The position numbers were made by a program, and so were the translations under genes. This document shows, piece after piece, positions 23,210 through 33,998 of a stretch of 64,000 nucleotides of DNA. Each line of letters opens with the position of its first letter. Position 1 is the stretch's first letter. The stretch is from Rhipidocladum racemiflorum. Lineage: Eukaryota > Streptophyta > Magnoliopsida > Poales > Poaceae. The notes under the pieces are model-generated. The model was not told the origin of the DNA. It searched no databases and saw only the letters and a list, made by a program, of their open reading frames with translations. The DNA is taken from positions 4,100,649-4,164,648 of the forward strand of contig CM070570.1 in the NCBI GenBank assembly GCA_036346355.1. Reading direction: 5' to 3'.

Positions 23210-25437
23210 GATTTGTCAGGCCTCACACGTACCATCATCTGTTGGAAATCTGACAAAGTTAAACAGGTTGATTGTGTACAACAACAACCTGGAAGGACCG
23301 ATCCCAACTACAACTAGTCTCGACAAGTTGAAGAATATATTTATTCTTGATCTGTCCAATAATTACCACCTGAATGGCTCAATTCCCAAGGAAATTTTGG
23401 AGTTGACTTCCCTTTCTTCCTCCTTGGACCTATCGTACAACTCCCTTTCTGGCCTCCACCTTCGCTAACTTAAAACAGGTTGCACCTTCGCTAACAGGTT
23501 GCACCTTCGCTAACTCCTTTGAGTTACTTGGCTAACTTAAACAGGTTGCATCTGCCAGGAAACCAGTTGTCCGGACAGATACCTGATAGCATAAAAATTT
23601 GCATAGTGCTGGAATTTATATGCTTGGATAATAACGCGTTCCGTGGAAATGGAAGCATACCTGAATCTCTCAGAGACATAAAAGGCCTACGCATACTAAA
23701 CTATCTCCAGCAGCTTCCCTTCCCCTCCAAATCCCATCGCGAAGAGATCCCAAGTGCTCCAGCGGATTCCCTTCACGATTCCCGTCAGAAGGGATTCAAA
23801 CAGTAAATCCCTTTAGAAAGGGATTCTCTCTCTAATCCCTTCACAAATCCCTTGAGGGGATGCTGCTGGAGATGGTAGGAAATAAAGGGACTGAATATGG
23901 GGAAGGGAATAGGGAAGGGAATGGAATGAAGGGAAATTGCTGGAGTTAAACCTATCCATGAACAACTTGTCTGGTTGGATCCCTGATGCCCTTGGTAGCA
24001 TCGGCAACTTGCAAGAATTGTATCTGTCCCGCAACAACTTATCAGGGGCAATCCCAATAATTCTACAGAATTTGATGTTGTTCGAATTGGATGTGTCTTT
24101 CAACAATCTGCAAGGTGAAGAACCAAAAGAGGGTGTCTTCAAAAATTTATCTGGCTTATCAATGGCCAGAAATAAGAATCTCTGTGGTGGAATGCCTCAG
24201 CTTCATTTGGCTCATTGCTCCATGACCCATCGAAGGAACAGAAGATTAAATTATCGTATCATACCTCTAGCAACAACAGGACAAATCTTGTTCCTGAATT
24301 TAGTTGTTGCTTTTATTTGGCTATTGTATAAGGAGTGGAAACAGAAGCAAAACCGCAAGTTATCATCCCTTGCAATTGAGGAGCAGTATTAAAGAATTCC
24401 TTATTATGCATTGTCGAAAGGAACTGATAGATTTTCAGAAGCCAATTTGCTTGGGAAAGGAAGTTATGGTGCAGTTTATAAATGCACCTTGCATGACGGG
24501 TATACAAGTACAATTGCAGCAGTGAAGGTGTTTAACCTTCAACTATCAGGATCTTCTAGGAGTTTTGTGGCAGAATGCGAGGCATTGACGAGGGTGCGGA
24601 AACATTGTCTCATCAAGATCATCACTTGTTGCTCAAGCAACGACTCCTGAGGTCAAGAATTCAAAGCACTCGTTTTCGAGTTCATGCCAAATGGTAGCTT
24701 GTATGATTGGCTTCATCTGAAATCTGCCAAGCCTGCTCCAAGCAATACACTCAGCCTAAGCTCAGAGGTTGGACATTGCTGTTGATATCATGGACGCACT
24801 GGACTATCTTCACAAGCACTGTCAAACACCAATCATCCAATGTGACGTCAAGCCAAGCAACATATTTCTTGCAGAAGACATGAGCGCACAGGTTGGAGAT
24901 TTGGGCATTTCAAGAATTCTTTCTGAAAATACAAGCCAAACTTTGCTAAATTCAATCAGCTCCATTGGAATTAGAGGCTCTATTGGTTATGTTGCTCCAG
25001 GTAACAACACATCATGCTCATATAATAATTGCCTTTTTCTTATTTTCTACCTTATGATTTGGAGTATTTAATAGATATCTCACATGCAGCATACTAATCA
25101 ACAATGACTGCATAATTGTACAGTATGGTGAAGATTGTGCCATCTCAACCCTTGGTGATGTTTATAGCCTTGGCATATTGTTGCTTGAGATGTTCACTGG
25201 AAGGAGCCCTACTAACGACATGTTCAAAAATTCATTAGATCTGCACAAGTTTGTTGAGGCAGCTCTTCCTCATAGGGCGATGCAGATTGCTGATCCAACA
25301 ATCTGGCCTTACAAGGTGTAGAATACAGAGTGCTTGGTTTCTGTTTTCAGGCTTGGCATATCCCGCTTGAAACAGTAGAGATGCATGTAATCAGGGATGC
25401 ATATCTCATAATTGCCGATTCACAAAAAAACTAACAT
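23210..25437 (+). pseudogene. LRR receptor-like kinase copy C (degenerate)
   Basis: Remains of the same receptor family, beginning within the LRRs (SVGNLTKLNRLIVYNNNLEG) with no signal peptide or N-terminal repeats. The LRR exon is broken by a short repeated CTTCGCTAAC insertion at 23455-23515 and by a 241-bp MITE at 23705-23945. Further on are SMNNLSGWIPDALGSIGNL, a transmembrane segment, a stop after EEQY, the glycine loop LGKGSYGAVYK, another stop after CCSSNDS, and a frameshift before LDIAVDIMDALDYLHKHC. The catalytic loop reads IIQCDVKPSN, losing the His of HCD, and DFG reads DLG. Exon 2 starts near 25124 and stops early at 25319-25321. It is nonfunctional, and more diverged from B than A or D are. 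Confidence 0.9.
23705..23945. mobile_element. Short MITE inserted in copy C
   Basis: It starts CTCCAGCAGCTTCCCTTCC and ends AAGGGAAATTGCTGGAG, so the terminal inverted repeats are about 17-19 bp. Flanks are TAAACTAT on the left and TAAACCTAT on the right, probably an imperfect target duplication. The insertion splits the LRR codons that continue with TTAAACCTATCCATGAAC. The superfamily cannot be fixed. Confidence 0.7.
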
Positions 25438-26799
25438 GGAGTAGGAACCACTTCTCGAAGCAATTTGCAACAATAACTGAAGCCACACACAGTTTTATAT
25501 TTCCTTTTCCTTTTCCTTTTCTAGAGTTTAGTGCTATACATGTATTTGTAATCGTAAGTTCCAATGCATGACATGAACTTCAGTCTGAATGTATGCTTGC
25601 TTTATAATTATATTACATAAATATGTGACCTAACTCATGAGGATGCAGCACCCAGAAAGTTCATGCGGCATGCGAAAGATGTAGTGCAACTACAGGTTGT
25701 GATGTTGAGTTTGTTTATCTTATCAGAGATACGAAGCTGAAAAGCCGCATTGCCCGCATAAGTTAGATGATTGAACTGATTGCCACGGTGGTTTGAAACA
25801 AAATGTTCGGCGTTTGCTATTGAATTTCGTAGCGTACGATTATGCGAGCGTAATGCATAATAGTGAACGAAAAGAAATGTGAACGAGAGGATACCATTTT
25901 ATCTCCGCGTGGCGGGGTAAGAACGCCGCGCCGGCTGGCGCAGCGTCTTGGCGGCGAGGGAGCGGCGAGACACCAAGGCCACTCACAGGTTCACTAGCCA
26001 AATCCGCCCGATGGGCTCGGCGGATCGCTATGGGGCGATGGGTGGGCGGGGCAGCAAGGCGCCGGCGGTGGTTGTTACCGAAGGAAGGAGGCGGGGCGGA
26101 GGGCCTGAAGCTTCATGGCAGATCTGAAGGCAAGGCAGGAGGAGGTGGTGAGGGAGATCGGCAGGCCGCACCTAACCGTGGTGGCGGCGGACAAGCAGGC
26201 GAGGCGGGGAGGTTGAGTGGCGGCGGTGCCCGGTGGTCGCCGGGTGGCTGAGGCCGCCCAAGAGCAAGGGGTGGTCCGTGACCGTGAGGGAATTAAGTGG
26301 GATGAGCTGTGGCCGTCGGATTGAGATCAAGTGGTTGCAGACAGTCCTTTGGCCGTCGGATTTAGATCAAGTGGTTGCAGACAGTCCTTTGGCCGTCGGA
26401 TTTAGATCAAGTGGTTGCAGACAGTCCTTTGGCTGATGGCGCACTCCAAACTAGGGGAAGTGAAGTGACACCACTCTACGTCTCTACGATATAGAGTCCA
26501 CGTCATGAATTGGACAGCACAGAATCTGAAACCCCTAAATTAAGCCAGAGATAATGCATGGAGTTTGTAGCCTTGCTGATGTTGCACTACACCATGGGCA
26601 TCATTCCTTTGGTTACTCTCAATGAAGTTTGTAGCCTTACTGATGTTGCCATCTCGTCCCTACACCTATGCTTGGCAGCTCAGGATATAGCTTTTTTTAA
26701 TAATTTTTCTTCTTCTGATTATCCGAACTTCTATAGCATGACGAATGATATGGGGGCTGTGGGTGGCTTGAACTTTTTTTAAACTAGGAACAAAAGTTA
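25438..26799. other. Intergenic spacer with GC-rich patch, no gene called
   Basis: 3' flank of copy C followed by a GC-rich stretch (25920-26280). Open frames here (26030-26251, 26233-26436) are compositional or cross the tandem repeat at 26311 and show no domain. The stretch 26555-26665 contains two diverged copies of GTTTGTAGCCTT(G/A)CTGATGTTGC. Confidence 0.5.
26311..26430 (+). repeat. 40-bp tandem repeat, three units
   Basis: Three near-identical 40-bp units begin GGCCGTCGGATT at 26311, 26351 and 26391. Only one base differs between units 1 and 2, so the expansion is recent. Confidence 0.95.
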
Positions 26800-27079
26800 T
26801 GTCGTTCATTTATTGGTTGTTTGGTTGGCTGCATCTGAAGAGATTTGGCTTCGAAGATGCAACTGAGGTTTGTTTCGTTGGCTTCTCAGGTCATTGGGCT
26901 AGGCCCTACAGATGCAACCATACCCCCGCAGCCAGGCCCCGCTGAAACGAAAATTTTGGGCATTTCCGGCGAGCCTGGCTCCGCAGATGCAACGCATGCC
27001 TCCGCTCGCACTTCCTCCACTCGCACCTCAGATCTGAGGGTTTCTCCACGTTGCTGCACGCACGAGTTCCTCCGCTCGC

Positions 27080-27810
27080 CCTCCACGCCGCTGCGCGCCC
27101 CTCCAGCCGTCTTCGACCCCCGCGCGCCTCCAGCCGGTCGTCTCCACTCGCTCACGCCTCCACTTGCTCCTCAGATTTAAGGGTGTTTCCCCCACACACT
27201 CCATGCCGCCGCGCACGCCTCCAGCCGTCCGCCCGTCTCTGACCACCGCGCGTCTCCACCCTCCAGCCGGTCGTCTCCGCCCTCCAGCCGTCTCCGACCC
27301 CCGCGCGTCTCCACCCTCCAGACGGTCGTCTCCGCCCCCGGTATCCCGCATCTCTGGTCTCCGCCGCGGCCTATCTCCGGTCATCTCGTCTCGTCTCCGC
27401 CCGTCAACAAGCCCTGCGCGCCGAGGTAGCACATTTTGCATAGGTAGATCTATTTCTCCATGCGGTGGATGTCATGAATATAGTTCTTTTTTATACAAAT
27501 TCATATTGGCTGTTAGTGCTTCTATTGTTCATACTAGCGGTGGATCTATTGCTTCTATTGTGTTATATCTGCAGTTAGTTCATTTTCATTGCTTCTATCG
27601 TGTTATATCTCGGTTCACTGGCAATTAATGCTCGTGTTTATTGTCCAATCTCATGATGAAACATGGTTCAATTCACTGGCAGTTCATACCTCTATTGTTC
27701 ACTAGCAGTTCATCTCTATTTGGATATGCTTGCTTCTATTGAGTTCATACCTCTATTGTTCACTGGCAGTTCATCTCTATTTGGATATGCTTGCTTCTAT
27801 TGATTGTCAA
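27080..27810 (+). repeat. Repetitive leader of the Harbinger element
   Basis: A C-rich stretch at 27085-27340 repeats variants of CGCGTCTCCACCCTCCAGCC and GGTCGTCTCCGCC. At 27682-27803 a 61-bp unit (GTTCATACCTCTATTGTTCA...) occurs twice, almost identical. The open frames over these stretches are compositional. Confidence 0.75.
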
Positions 27811-28206
27811 TGTCTTAATTAGTGCTCGTGTTTATTGTCTTAATTTGTGCTCGTGTTTAATTAGTACTTGTGCTTGCTTCTGTTGGTTGAGTTCACTAGC
27901 AGTTAGTTCATTTCTTCAATTGGTTGAGTTCATTGGCAATTACTTCTAAAACTTTTCATAGTAGCAAAAACAAAACCAATGAAATAATTTCAACAATGTT
28001 TTTGTAGTTAGTTCACTGGAAGTTAGTTCCTTTACAATGTTTTTGTAGGTTTTGTATATATATTTGTATGTTTGTCTTCTAGAGCTTAATAATTTCAACG
28101 AGCTTTTGCATATATATTTGTCATTAACATATTTAGTTGTGCACTAGTTATTCGAATGTGGTGTAAGGAATATAATTTTAACATATAGTCATCTATTATT
28201 TGTTAG

Positions 28207-29394
28207 ATGGATATGCGAAGCCAACGAAGGAAACTTATTGTTCAAGCAGTTGCGCTTGTTACGGTCATGCATGCATTTTGTGTTAATAGACTTAGATTGG
28301 CTAGATTAACTAGACCTGCAGTCACATATGGTCCTATGTGCAATAGAGACATTGAACACCAAGTCAATCAAAATCTAATTTTTAACTATAGTGATATCGA
28401 GTGTGTCAACATGTTGCGCATGAGAAGAGCCCCTTTTTTCTGCCTATGCAATCTATTTAGAGATAGGAATTTCCTACGTGCTAGCATACACGCATGTATA
28501 GAGGAGCAAGTTGCAATGTTCCTCCATGTAGTTGGGCATAACCAAAGATTCAAAGTTATCCATCACACGTTTAGGCGATCCATAGAAATAGTGAGTTGAT
28601 ACTTCAAGGAAGTGTTATACGCTATTGGAGAGCTGTGAGATGAGATGATTTGGCCCCCCTCCAATGAGACATCCGTAAAGATCAGCTCGAGTTTGAGGTG
28701 GTATCCCTATTTTAAGGTAATACATGCACCATTTTATTAGGTTTAGTTTGGGTTGTTTTCTTATATAGTTTGTAATAATCGCTTTGATATAGGACTGTGT
28801 GGGTGCTATTGACGGTACTCATGTGCATGCAAGAGTTCCAAAGGCAAATGTTGCTGCTTTTAGGGGTAGAAAGCCGTATCCAACCCAAAATGTGCTAGCC
28901 GCTGTCAATTTTGATCTAAGGTTCACCTATGTACTAGCTGGTTGGGAGGGATCGGTACACGATGCGACAATCCTTGCCGATGCATTAGAACGAAATGATG
29001 GGTTACGGGTTGCACCAGGGAATGTTTAACATAACTAGTAGGTGCATTTGTTATTAAGACCTATTCTATAACAAAGAAACTAATTTATTTTGTTTAATTG
29101 ATAGGAAAATGGTACTTGGTAGATGCTGGATATGCATGTCGACTTGGGTTTTTGCCACCTTATCGGGCTTCTAGGTACCATTTAAATGAGTACGACGGAA
29201 GGAACTATCCTATTAATCCAAAAGAGTTGTTTAACTTTAGACATTCCGGCCTTCGTGTCATGGTTGAGAGAGCTTTTGGGGCATTGAAGAATCGCTTTTG
29301 CATTGTAGACAACAAGACTTTTCACCCATACAAGACCCAAGTGAAGTTAGTTTTGGCTTGTTGCATTCTACACAATTGGATTCTTCTACATTGG
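28207..29394 (+). pseudogene. PIF/Harbinger transposase (DDE_Tnp_4 type), N-terminal and catalytic parts
   Basis: Exon 1 (28207 to about 28716) includes the N-terminal region (FCLCNLFRDRNFLRASIHAC, EEQVAMFLHVVGHN). It has two in-frame TGA codons, at the sites reading VS*YFKE and GEL*DEM, each one C-to-T step from CGA (Arg). An intron (about 28717-28792) separates exon 2, with the first catalytic Asp in GAIDGTHVHARVP and a second in GSVHDATIL. After another intron (about 29025-29104) comes KWYLVDAGYACRLGFLPPYR and the catalytic Glu in MVERAFGALKNRF. The family cuts and pastes the element in the nucleus with the help of the Myb-like partner. The coding sequence is interrupted at 29394 by the CACTA element and continues at 34969. 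Confidence 0.9.
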
Positions 29395-29409
29395 CACTAC
29401 ATCAGGATG

Positions 29410-29765
29410 GGCCTATAGTAACATGCATATGTGCTACTATAGCTCAACAAAAGTGTTACTGAGTCCTATTGCAACATATTTGTTTAGTGTTACTATAGCC
29501 TATGTTGCTATAGAAGGGTCTATTGTAACATGTAACAAGTGTTCTTGTATATAAAAAAAGATGTTGCAACCATGCTACGGCAACATATATCAAATGTGTT
29601 GCTATAGACTGCACTAACACCTTTTTTAGCAAGAGCAACATAGTAGCACGTGTTGCTATAGACCCTAGTAACACCTTATTTTTGTTAAAGCAACATAGTA
29701 GCATGTGTTTCCATAGACCCTAGTAACACATTTTTAGATACAATAATTGAACTCAGTAACACCCT
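29410..29765. repeat. Left subterminal repeats of the CACTA element
   Basis: Short words such as AGTAACA, GTGTTACTATAG and TGTTGCTATAGA recur in both orientations within 360 bases of the left end. The right end has a similar concentration of GTGTTAC/TGTAACAC. This clustering is the usual transposase-binding arrangement in CACTA elements. Confidence 0.75.
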
Positions 29766-30261
29766 TTTTGAACTACAACAACACAATGTTGAGCTCCTAA
29801 AATAAATTTAAATATATTTATTATTTTCTTATTTTTTTCTAAATGTACAAATTAAAATTGTTTCATAGAATATCTTTTGATAAGCATAACACATTGTACA
29901 ATATAAAACACAACTGACCATAAGTGCAACAACCATAACATATTGCATTACATCAAACAAATAAATATTTCACACCATTTGATAGAATACATAACGATTT
30001 GATTTATAGAGAAGGCAAATCTTTAGTCTAAGAGTTCGAAATACATTGTTCCAAATAAAAAGAATATAAAATATATCTAATATTGCCTAATCTTCATGAA
30101 ATTCTTTGCTTCTAGATCCCTTCATGTGGTAAGCAACCAAATGTATAAATTTCAACCATTGATTTTTTCAACCTGCACAAAAGAAAGTATTATCTTTTAT
30201 CATTGCAATTATAGAATATGGTATATACACTTCATCACAATTTAAACAAGAAACAATTAAC

Positions 30262-30440
30262 ATACACAAAAGGAAGGCCAAGCAATCGGTATTGCTTCCA
30301 CATGGGCATCACCAATTGTCTTGCAACGCTTGATTGGCCTTACTAACTCCTCTTTTTCCACAACAAGATAATTGATAACCACTTTCAAAAATTGGTTACC
30401 TATCTCAACATCATCAACTATTGCTTGTGGATCACTACTA
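30262..30440 (-). pseudogene. Possible CACTA-encoded protein remnant
   Basis: A minus-strand stretch open for about 60 codons includes IVDDVEIGNQFLKVVIN, EELVRPIKRCKTIGDA and EAIPIAWPSF. The KTIGDA...IAWP pattern resembles conserved text in proteins encoded by plant CACTA elements. It is not bounded by a start codon and is too short to name. This is a resemblance, not a firm assignment. Confidence 0.4.
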
Positions 30441-30542
30441 AAAAACGTAGCACAAAATCATTAATACATTCGCTTATGCAGCACAAAAACAAATTGAGAA
30501 ATGTTTAACAAATTCAGCCCAGAAACCTTTCAACTCTTGGAT

Positions 30543-30960
30543 TCAGCTAACACGAGCTTTGTACAGGCAGATGTAAGCCATGTGCCAGTCGCCTGTTAAG
30601 ACAAACAATAGCCTACTTCAAAACAATTCATGGCAGATTTGAGTTGATATTTAATTAAATAGTTGCTCACCGCCACTAGATAGTTTTAAAATATCTTCCT
30701 CCTTGCGTATGCTTGGGTTGTCATCATCGAACTCAATCCATTTTCCTGAATGGCAACATAGAATTATCAGCATCTTTGAAGTGACAAGGAAATAGTTTAT
30801 TCAAATAATTGAGCTATAAGGCTTTTGGCCTTACCATCATCGTGCTTAACCCAACCAACATAGTGGCCGGAGTCTGCACTTCTTCCCTTGTGCGTCAAGA
30901 CGGCAATTAAATCATAGATGCCGATTAATTGTTTCTTTGGTGCAGAGGAATCGTCGCACA
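30543..30960 (-). pseudogene. Captured 3' exons of a UBP6/7-like ubiquitin-specific protease
   Basis: Three minus-strand exons with introns retained. The first (about 30960-30836) reads IYDLIAVLTHKGRSADSGHY then VGWVKHDDG and ends at a GT donor. The second (about 30746-30669) reads GKWIEFDDDNPSIRKEEDIL then KLS. The third (about 30593-30543) reads GDWHMAYICLYKARVS and ends with a stop. The first junction splices in frame (GATG|GAAAATGG). The histidine in SGHY is the catalytic His of the C19 protease fold. In the family this is the C-terminal end of the proteasome-associated deubiquitinase. The catalytic Cys box and the N-terminal ubiquitin-like domain are absent, so the fragment alone cannot be an enzyme. 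Confidence 0.88.
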
Positions 30961-31835
30961 ACACACTAAATGACATGAAAGGAAAATGAAAATCACAAAA
31001 ATCTGATAGCGTAGTTCCAACTTGTCAAGAAGTAAATATATTTATATGGCGAGCAATATGACCAAACCATTTCATTTTAAAAGGCAACTCAAGGCGATAA
31101 TCAAAAAAACATAGGCTCGCAATTCAAAACTAATGCTAACAATTTTGTGATGAAGCCCAGCCAGTGAAGTGAAGAGGTAATCCAAAGATGGCTTTAAAAG
31201 GACGTGCGGCTACTGAAACCACTGTTGCTTGTTCAGTGCAAACCCCATCTAATTTCTATTAGATTAACACAATTTAGCTGTAGCATTCACAAAAGGGGGT
31301 CTTGTTAGAAGTAGCATATCTAGAAAGTCCCTATAAAGCATGATAGCTAATTCAAAGACATATCTCAGAAACCTAATTCAAAAACAGTATTATTGCATCA
31401 CTCATACTATCCTCGTAAAAACTCCACTTATGCGTTCGCGACAAGCAATGAAATATAAATATATTTTTGAAACAAAAAACAACCAAATGGTTTGTTCATT
31501 CACTTAGATTTCTGATAAAAGAATTGGAGTTAATAACGTGAATCCTTTGATTTGAAGTCACATGCTATGAACATGCCAAAAACCAACAGTGGATGTAAGA
31601 CTATTTCTTATACATAACACAACACAACACATATAAACTTGATAATCTATAACAACAAATAACAATTTAATTGATTATGAATTGTATATCACTTTAAAAG
31701 GTTTTACAATGTGATTTTATCATAAACATGCCTCAAAATCAAGTTTAACCTCTTTTAACACCAAATATCAACTTGTTCAAAATTTTGTATAGCAAATGCA
31801 GAGGATGATGTAACATGTCAAACTATTCACGCATC

Positions 31836-32164
31836 TGCGTTAGCATTTCCTTCATGGGCTTCCAGTGAGGTTGCTGGTCAAAATTCGAAGAAAATGTTAG
31901 AAACGGACATGATCCTTTCAGATGGTTACCAGTGAGCTTCACTTCCTCCATAGCGTGAACTGTATGTAATAGCTATGGGATGGTTAAGCACTAAAAGATG
32001 AACCCTCAACATAAAGATATACGAATTGTAGATTACGACGCATAGTACAGAAATTGTACAACTACTATTGGTGCGAGAGCATACCAGCATTGACTAAAAA
32101 TTTTATCGATGACCCTTCAGGAGACTTGACCATCCAAAGATAAAGATCTTTCTGTTTTTTGCAC
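31836..32164 (-). pseudogene. Captured internal exons of ribosome-biogenesis protein BRX1
   Basis: Two minus-strand exons: 32164-32089 reads KKQKDLYLWMVKSPEGSS then IKFLVNA and ends at a GTATGC donor; about 31959-31836 begins after an ACATACAG acceptor and reads VHAMEEVK, LTGNHLKGSCPFLTFSSNF and WKPMKEMLTQ. The junction GCTG|TTCAC keeps the frame, giving FLVNAVHAMEE. These match the Brix-domain protein BRX1, a nucleolar factor for the large ribosomal subunit. The rest of the Brix domain is absent. Small changes such as SRP to SCP in the LKGS(R/C)P segment suggest relaxed selection. Retained introns show capture at the DNA level. Confidence 0.88.
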
Positions 32165-33029
32165 TGTAATATACATGTAGAACAACCTTCATTTTCAGAA
32201 TTGGCAACTCAAGGGCATGTTTAAATTGGCTAATTTTGGAGAAGTGTCGCACTATATCAAATAAAATGTGAAATTGACACTGTTTTTAAACATAGTGCAA
32301 TAGATAGCACAACAGTACAGATCAAAGCTAAAACTTGAAATTGATTTAGCGCCGAAAAGCACTAACTTATTCCATGCTGAACAGAGTACGGTTTAACAAC
32401 CTGTAGTGTTCCTAATATATCCTATCAAAAATGCAACCTTCAGTGGGTAAATCATTTCCACCAAGCAAGCAGCAAACAGAGTAGATGTGTTCTTGCTTGT
32501 AGCACACCCAATACGAAATCAAAAAGAGATGTTATCATGAGAAAACAAACACCACTTATGTTGTATGCTTACGGGAGAAAAAGTATTTACTTATCTTCTA
32601 TGATGTAACCATTTCAAAACAATGTGAATATGTGATACAAATGAAGCGGCTAGATTCAGTTAGTATTTGAAAAGAAGATTACGAGTCTTGGTTTTCTCAT
32701 TACTAATCATCTACAACAAAAGTGTAATCACTGTTCAAATAATCATAATATCATCTCAAGGAAGTAATAAACCGAAGCACTAGCCTCTAAGTATCCTTTC
32801 AAGATCAAGATCACCGAATATACCATTAGTAAACGGCCAGTAGCCAATCCAATTTAGAACTCCGGAAATGCCCATTAATGCGTACTATGTATGGAACGGC
32901 AATCCAATTGATAATATCAACACAAAATAATATTTTTCAAAAACAAAATAGATATTAACAAAAGATGATAGAAAACCCCAATAAAAACATTTTCTCAAGT
33001 GTGCTGTCATCTCATGTTTTACCTTAGTC

Positions 33030-33998
33030 AAAATGAGGCTGCGCTCCCCTGTCTGGGTCCTCACGGCTCTCCACATAAGCTGTACAGCAATCACAATCAT
33101 CCAAACCAATATTGTTTTCCCCAATCAATATTGCTCCAAACTAGACTAAACTACCTATGCATGCCGAGAACAAAACAAGGACATAACTTATACACATACC
33201 AACATTCACATCAACCCCCTGCGGCCTCTGATTCATCCAAGGAGACGGAGGTGGCTGCAAAAAATAGCTTCCATACATCACCCAACTAACATAAACAAAA
33301 TTCCCTCCACACAAAAATCCACTCTACCATGTAGGGGCTTAGGCGGCCAGTCTTCGGATCAGCCCCATTTATCGCCATCCCGTTCCTCACGTCATTGATC
33401 AGTGACGGGGCATAGTCCGAAAGTCCTGTCGGTATGTTGTACATCCCTGCATCCGTTCCTGGAAGTGGTGTCTGGATAGGGGTCTGCAGCGGCGTCTGCA
33501 CCCAAATACAAACAACCACATCAACAGCCCACCTGTCAATCATAGAGATCGCGATCAATTTGGAGGGTTGGTCGAAGGATTTCACCTCACCGGTGGGAAC
33601 AGCATGTCGGAGGTGGGGGTGGTGTACTCCTCGGAGGTGGCCTCGTAGGGCACATTGAGGTCGTGCACGGGTGGGGTTGGCTGAGCCAGTGTGTGCCTCC
33701 GGTGGGCGCCTTGGAGCGGTCGATGTTCCCTGATATAGCGCCGCAGTGCAGCATCTTCTTCTCCTAGAGCTAGGATTTCCGATCGGATCGAAGAAGCAAC
33801 CGTCAAATCGTGGAAATCAACCAGCAATTCGAGAGACAGGTAGTAATAGCGACTCGAGAAATCGGAGGTACTTATAGCCTGGAGATCGTTCAGGATGGCG
33901 TTGCTGACGCCGTAGGTGATGAAGTCCTCATGGACCTTGGCGACGACATCGTCGATGACGGATATGTAGATGGTGTAGAAGATAAGTAAATCCACCAT
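33030..33998 (-). pseudogene. Captured 5' exons of TFIIA large subunit
   Basis: In minus-strand order: exon at 33998 to about 33870 with start codon and the helical N-terminus YISVIDDVVAKVHEDFITYG then NAILNDLQA; exon at about 33765-33594 with KMLHCGAISGNIDRSKAP and, in another frame, HDLNVPYEATSEEY and PTSDMLFPP; exon at about 33497-33330 with TPLQTPIQTPLPGT, MYNIPTG, NGADPKTGRLSPYM; then PPPSPWMNQRPQGVDVNV (about 33257-33200) and AYVESREDPDRGAQPHFD (about 33090-33034). This is the TFIIA alpha/beta precursor order. The C-terminal beta domain is absent. One frameshift lies in the second exon. Introns are retained, and the GC-rich upstream sequence (34000-34260) may be captured promoter or 5' UTR. 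Confidence 0.9.

Noticed and set aside
31140..31260. Possible fourth captured gene fragment in the CACTA element (RPFKAIFGLPLHFTG on the minus strand)
   Set aside because: The open stretch is short, lacks convincing splice signals and I cannot assign it to a family.
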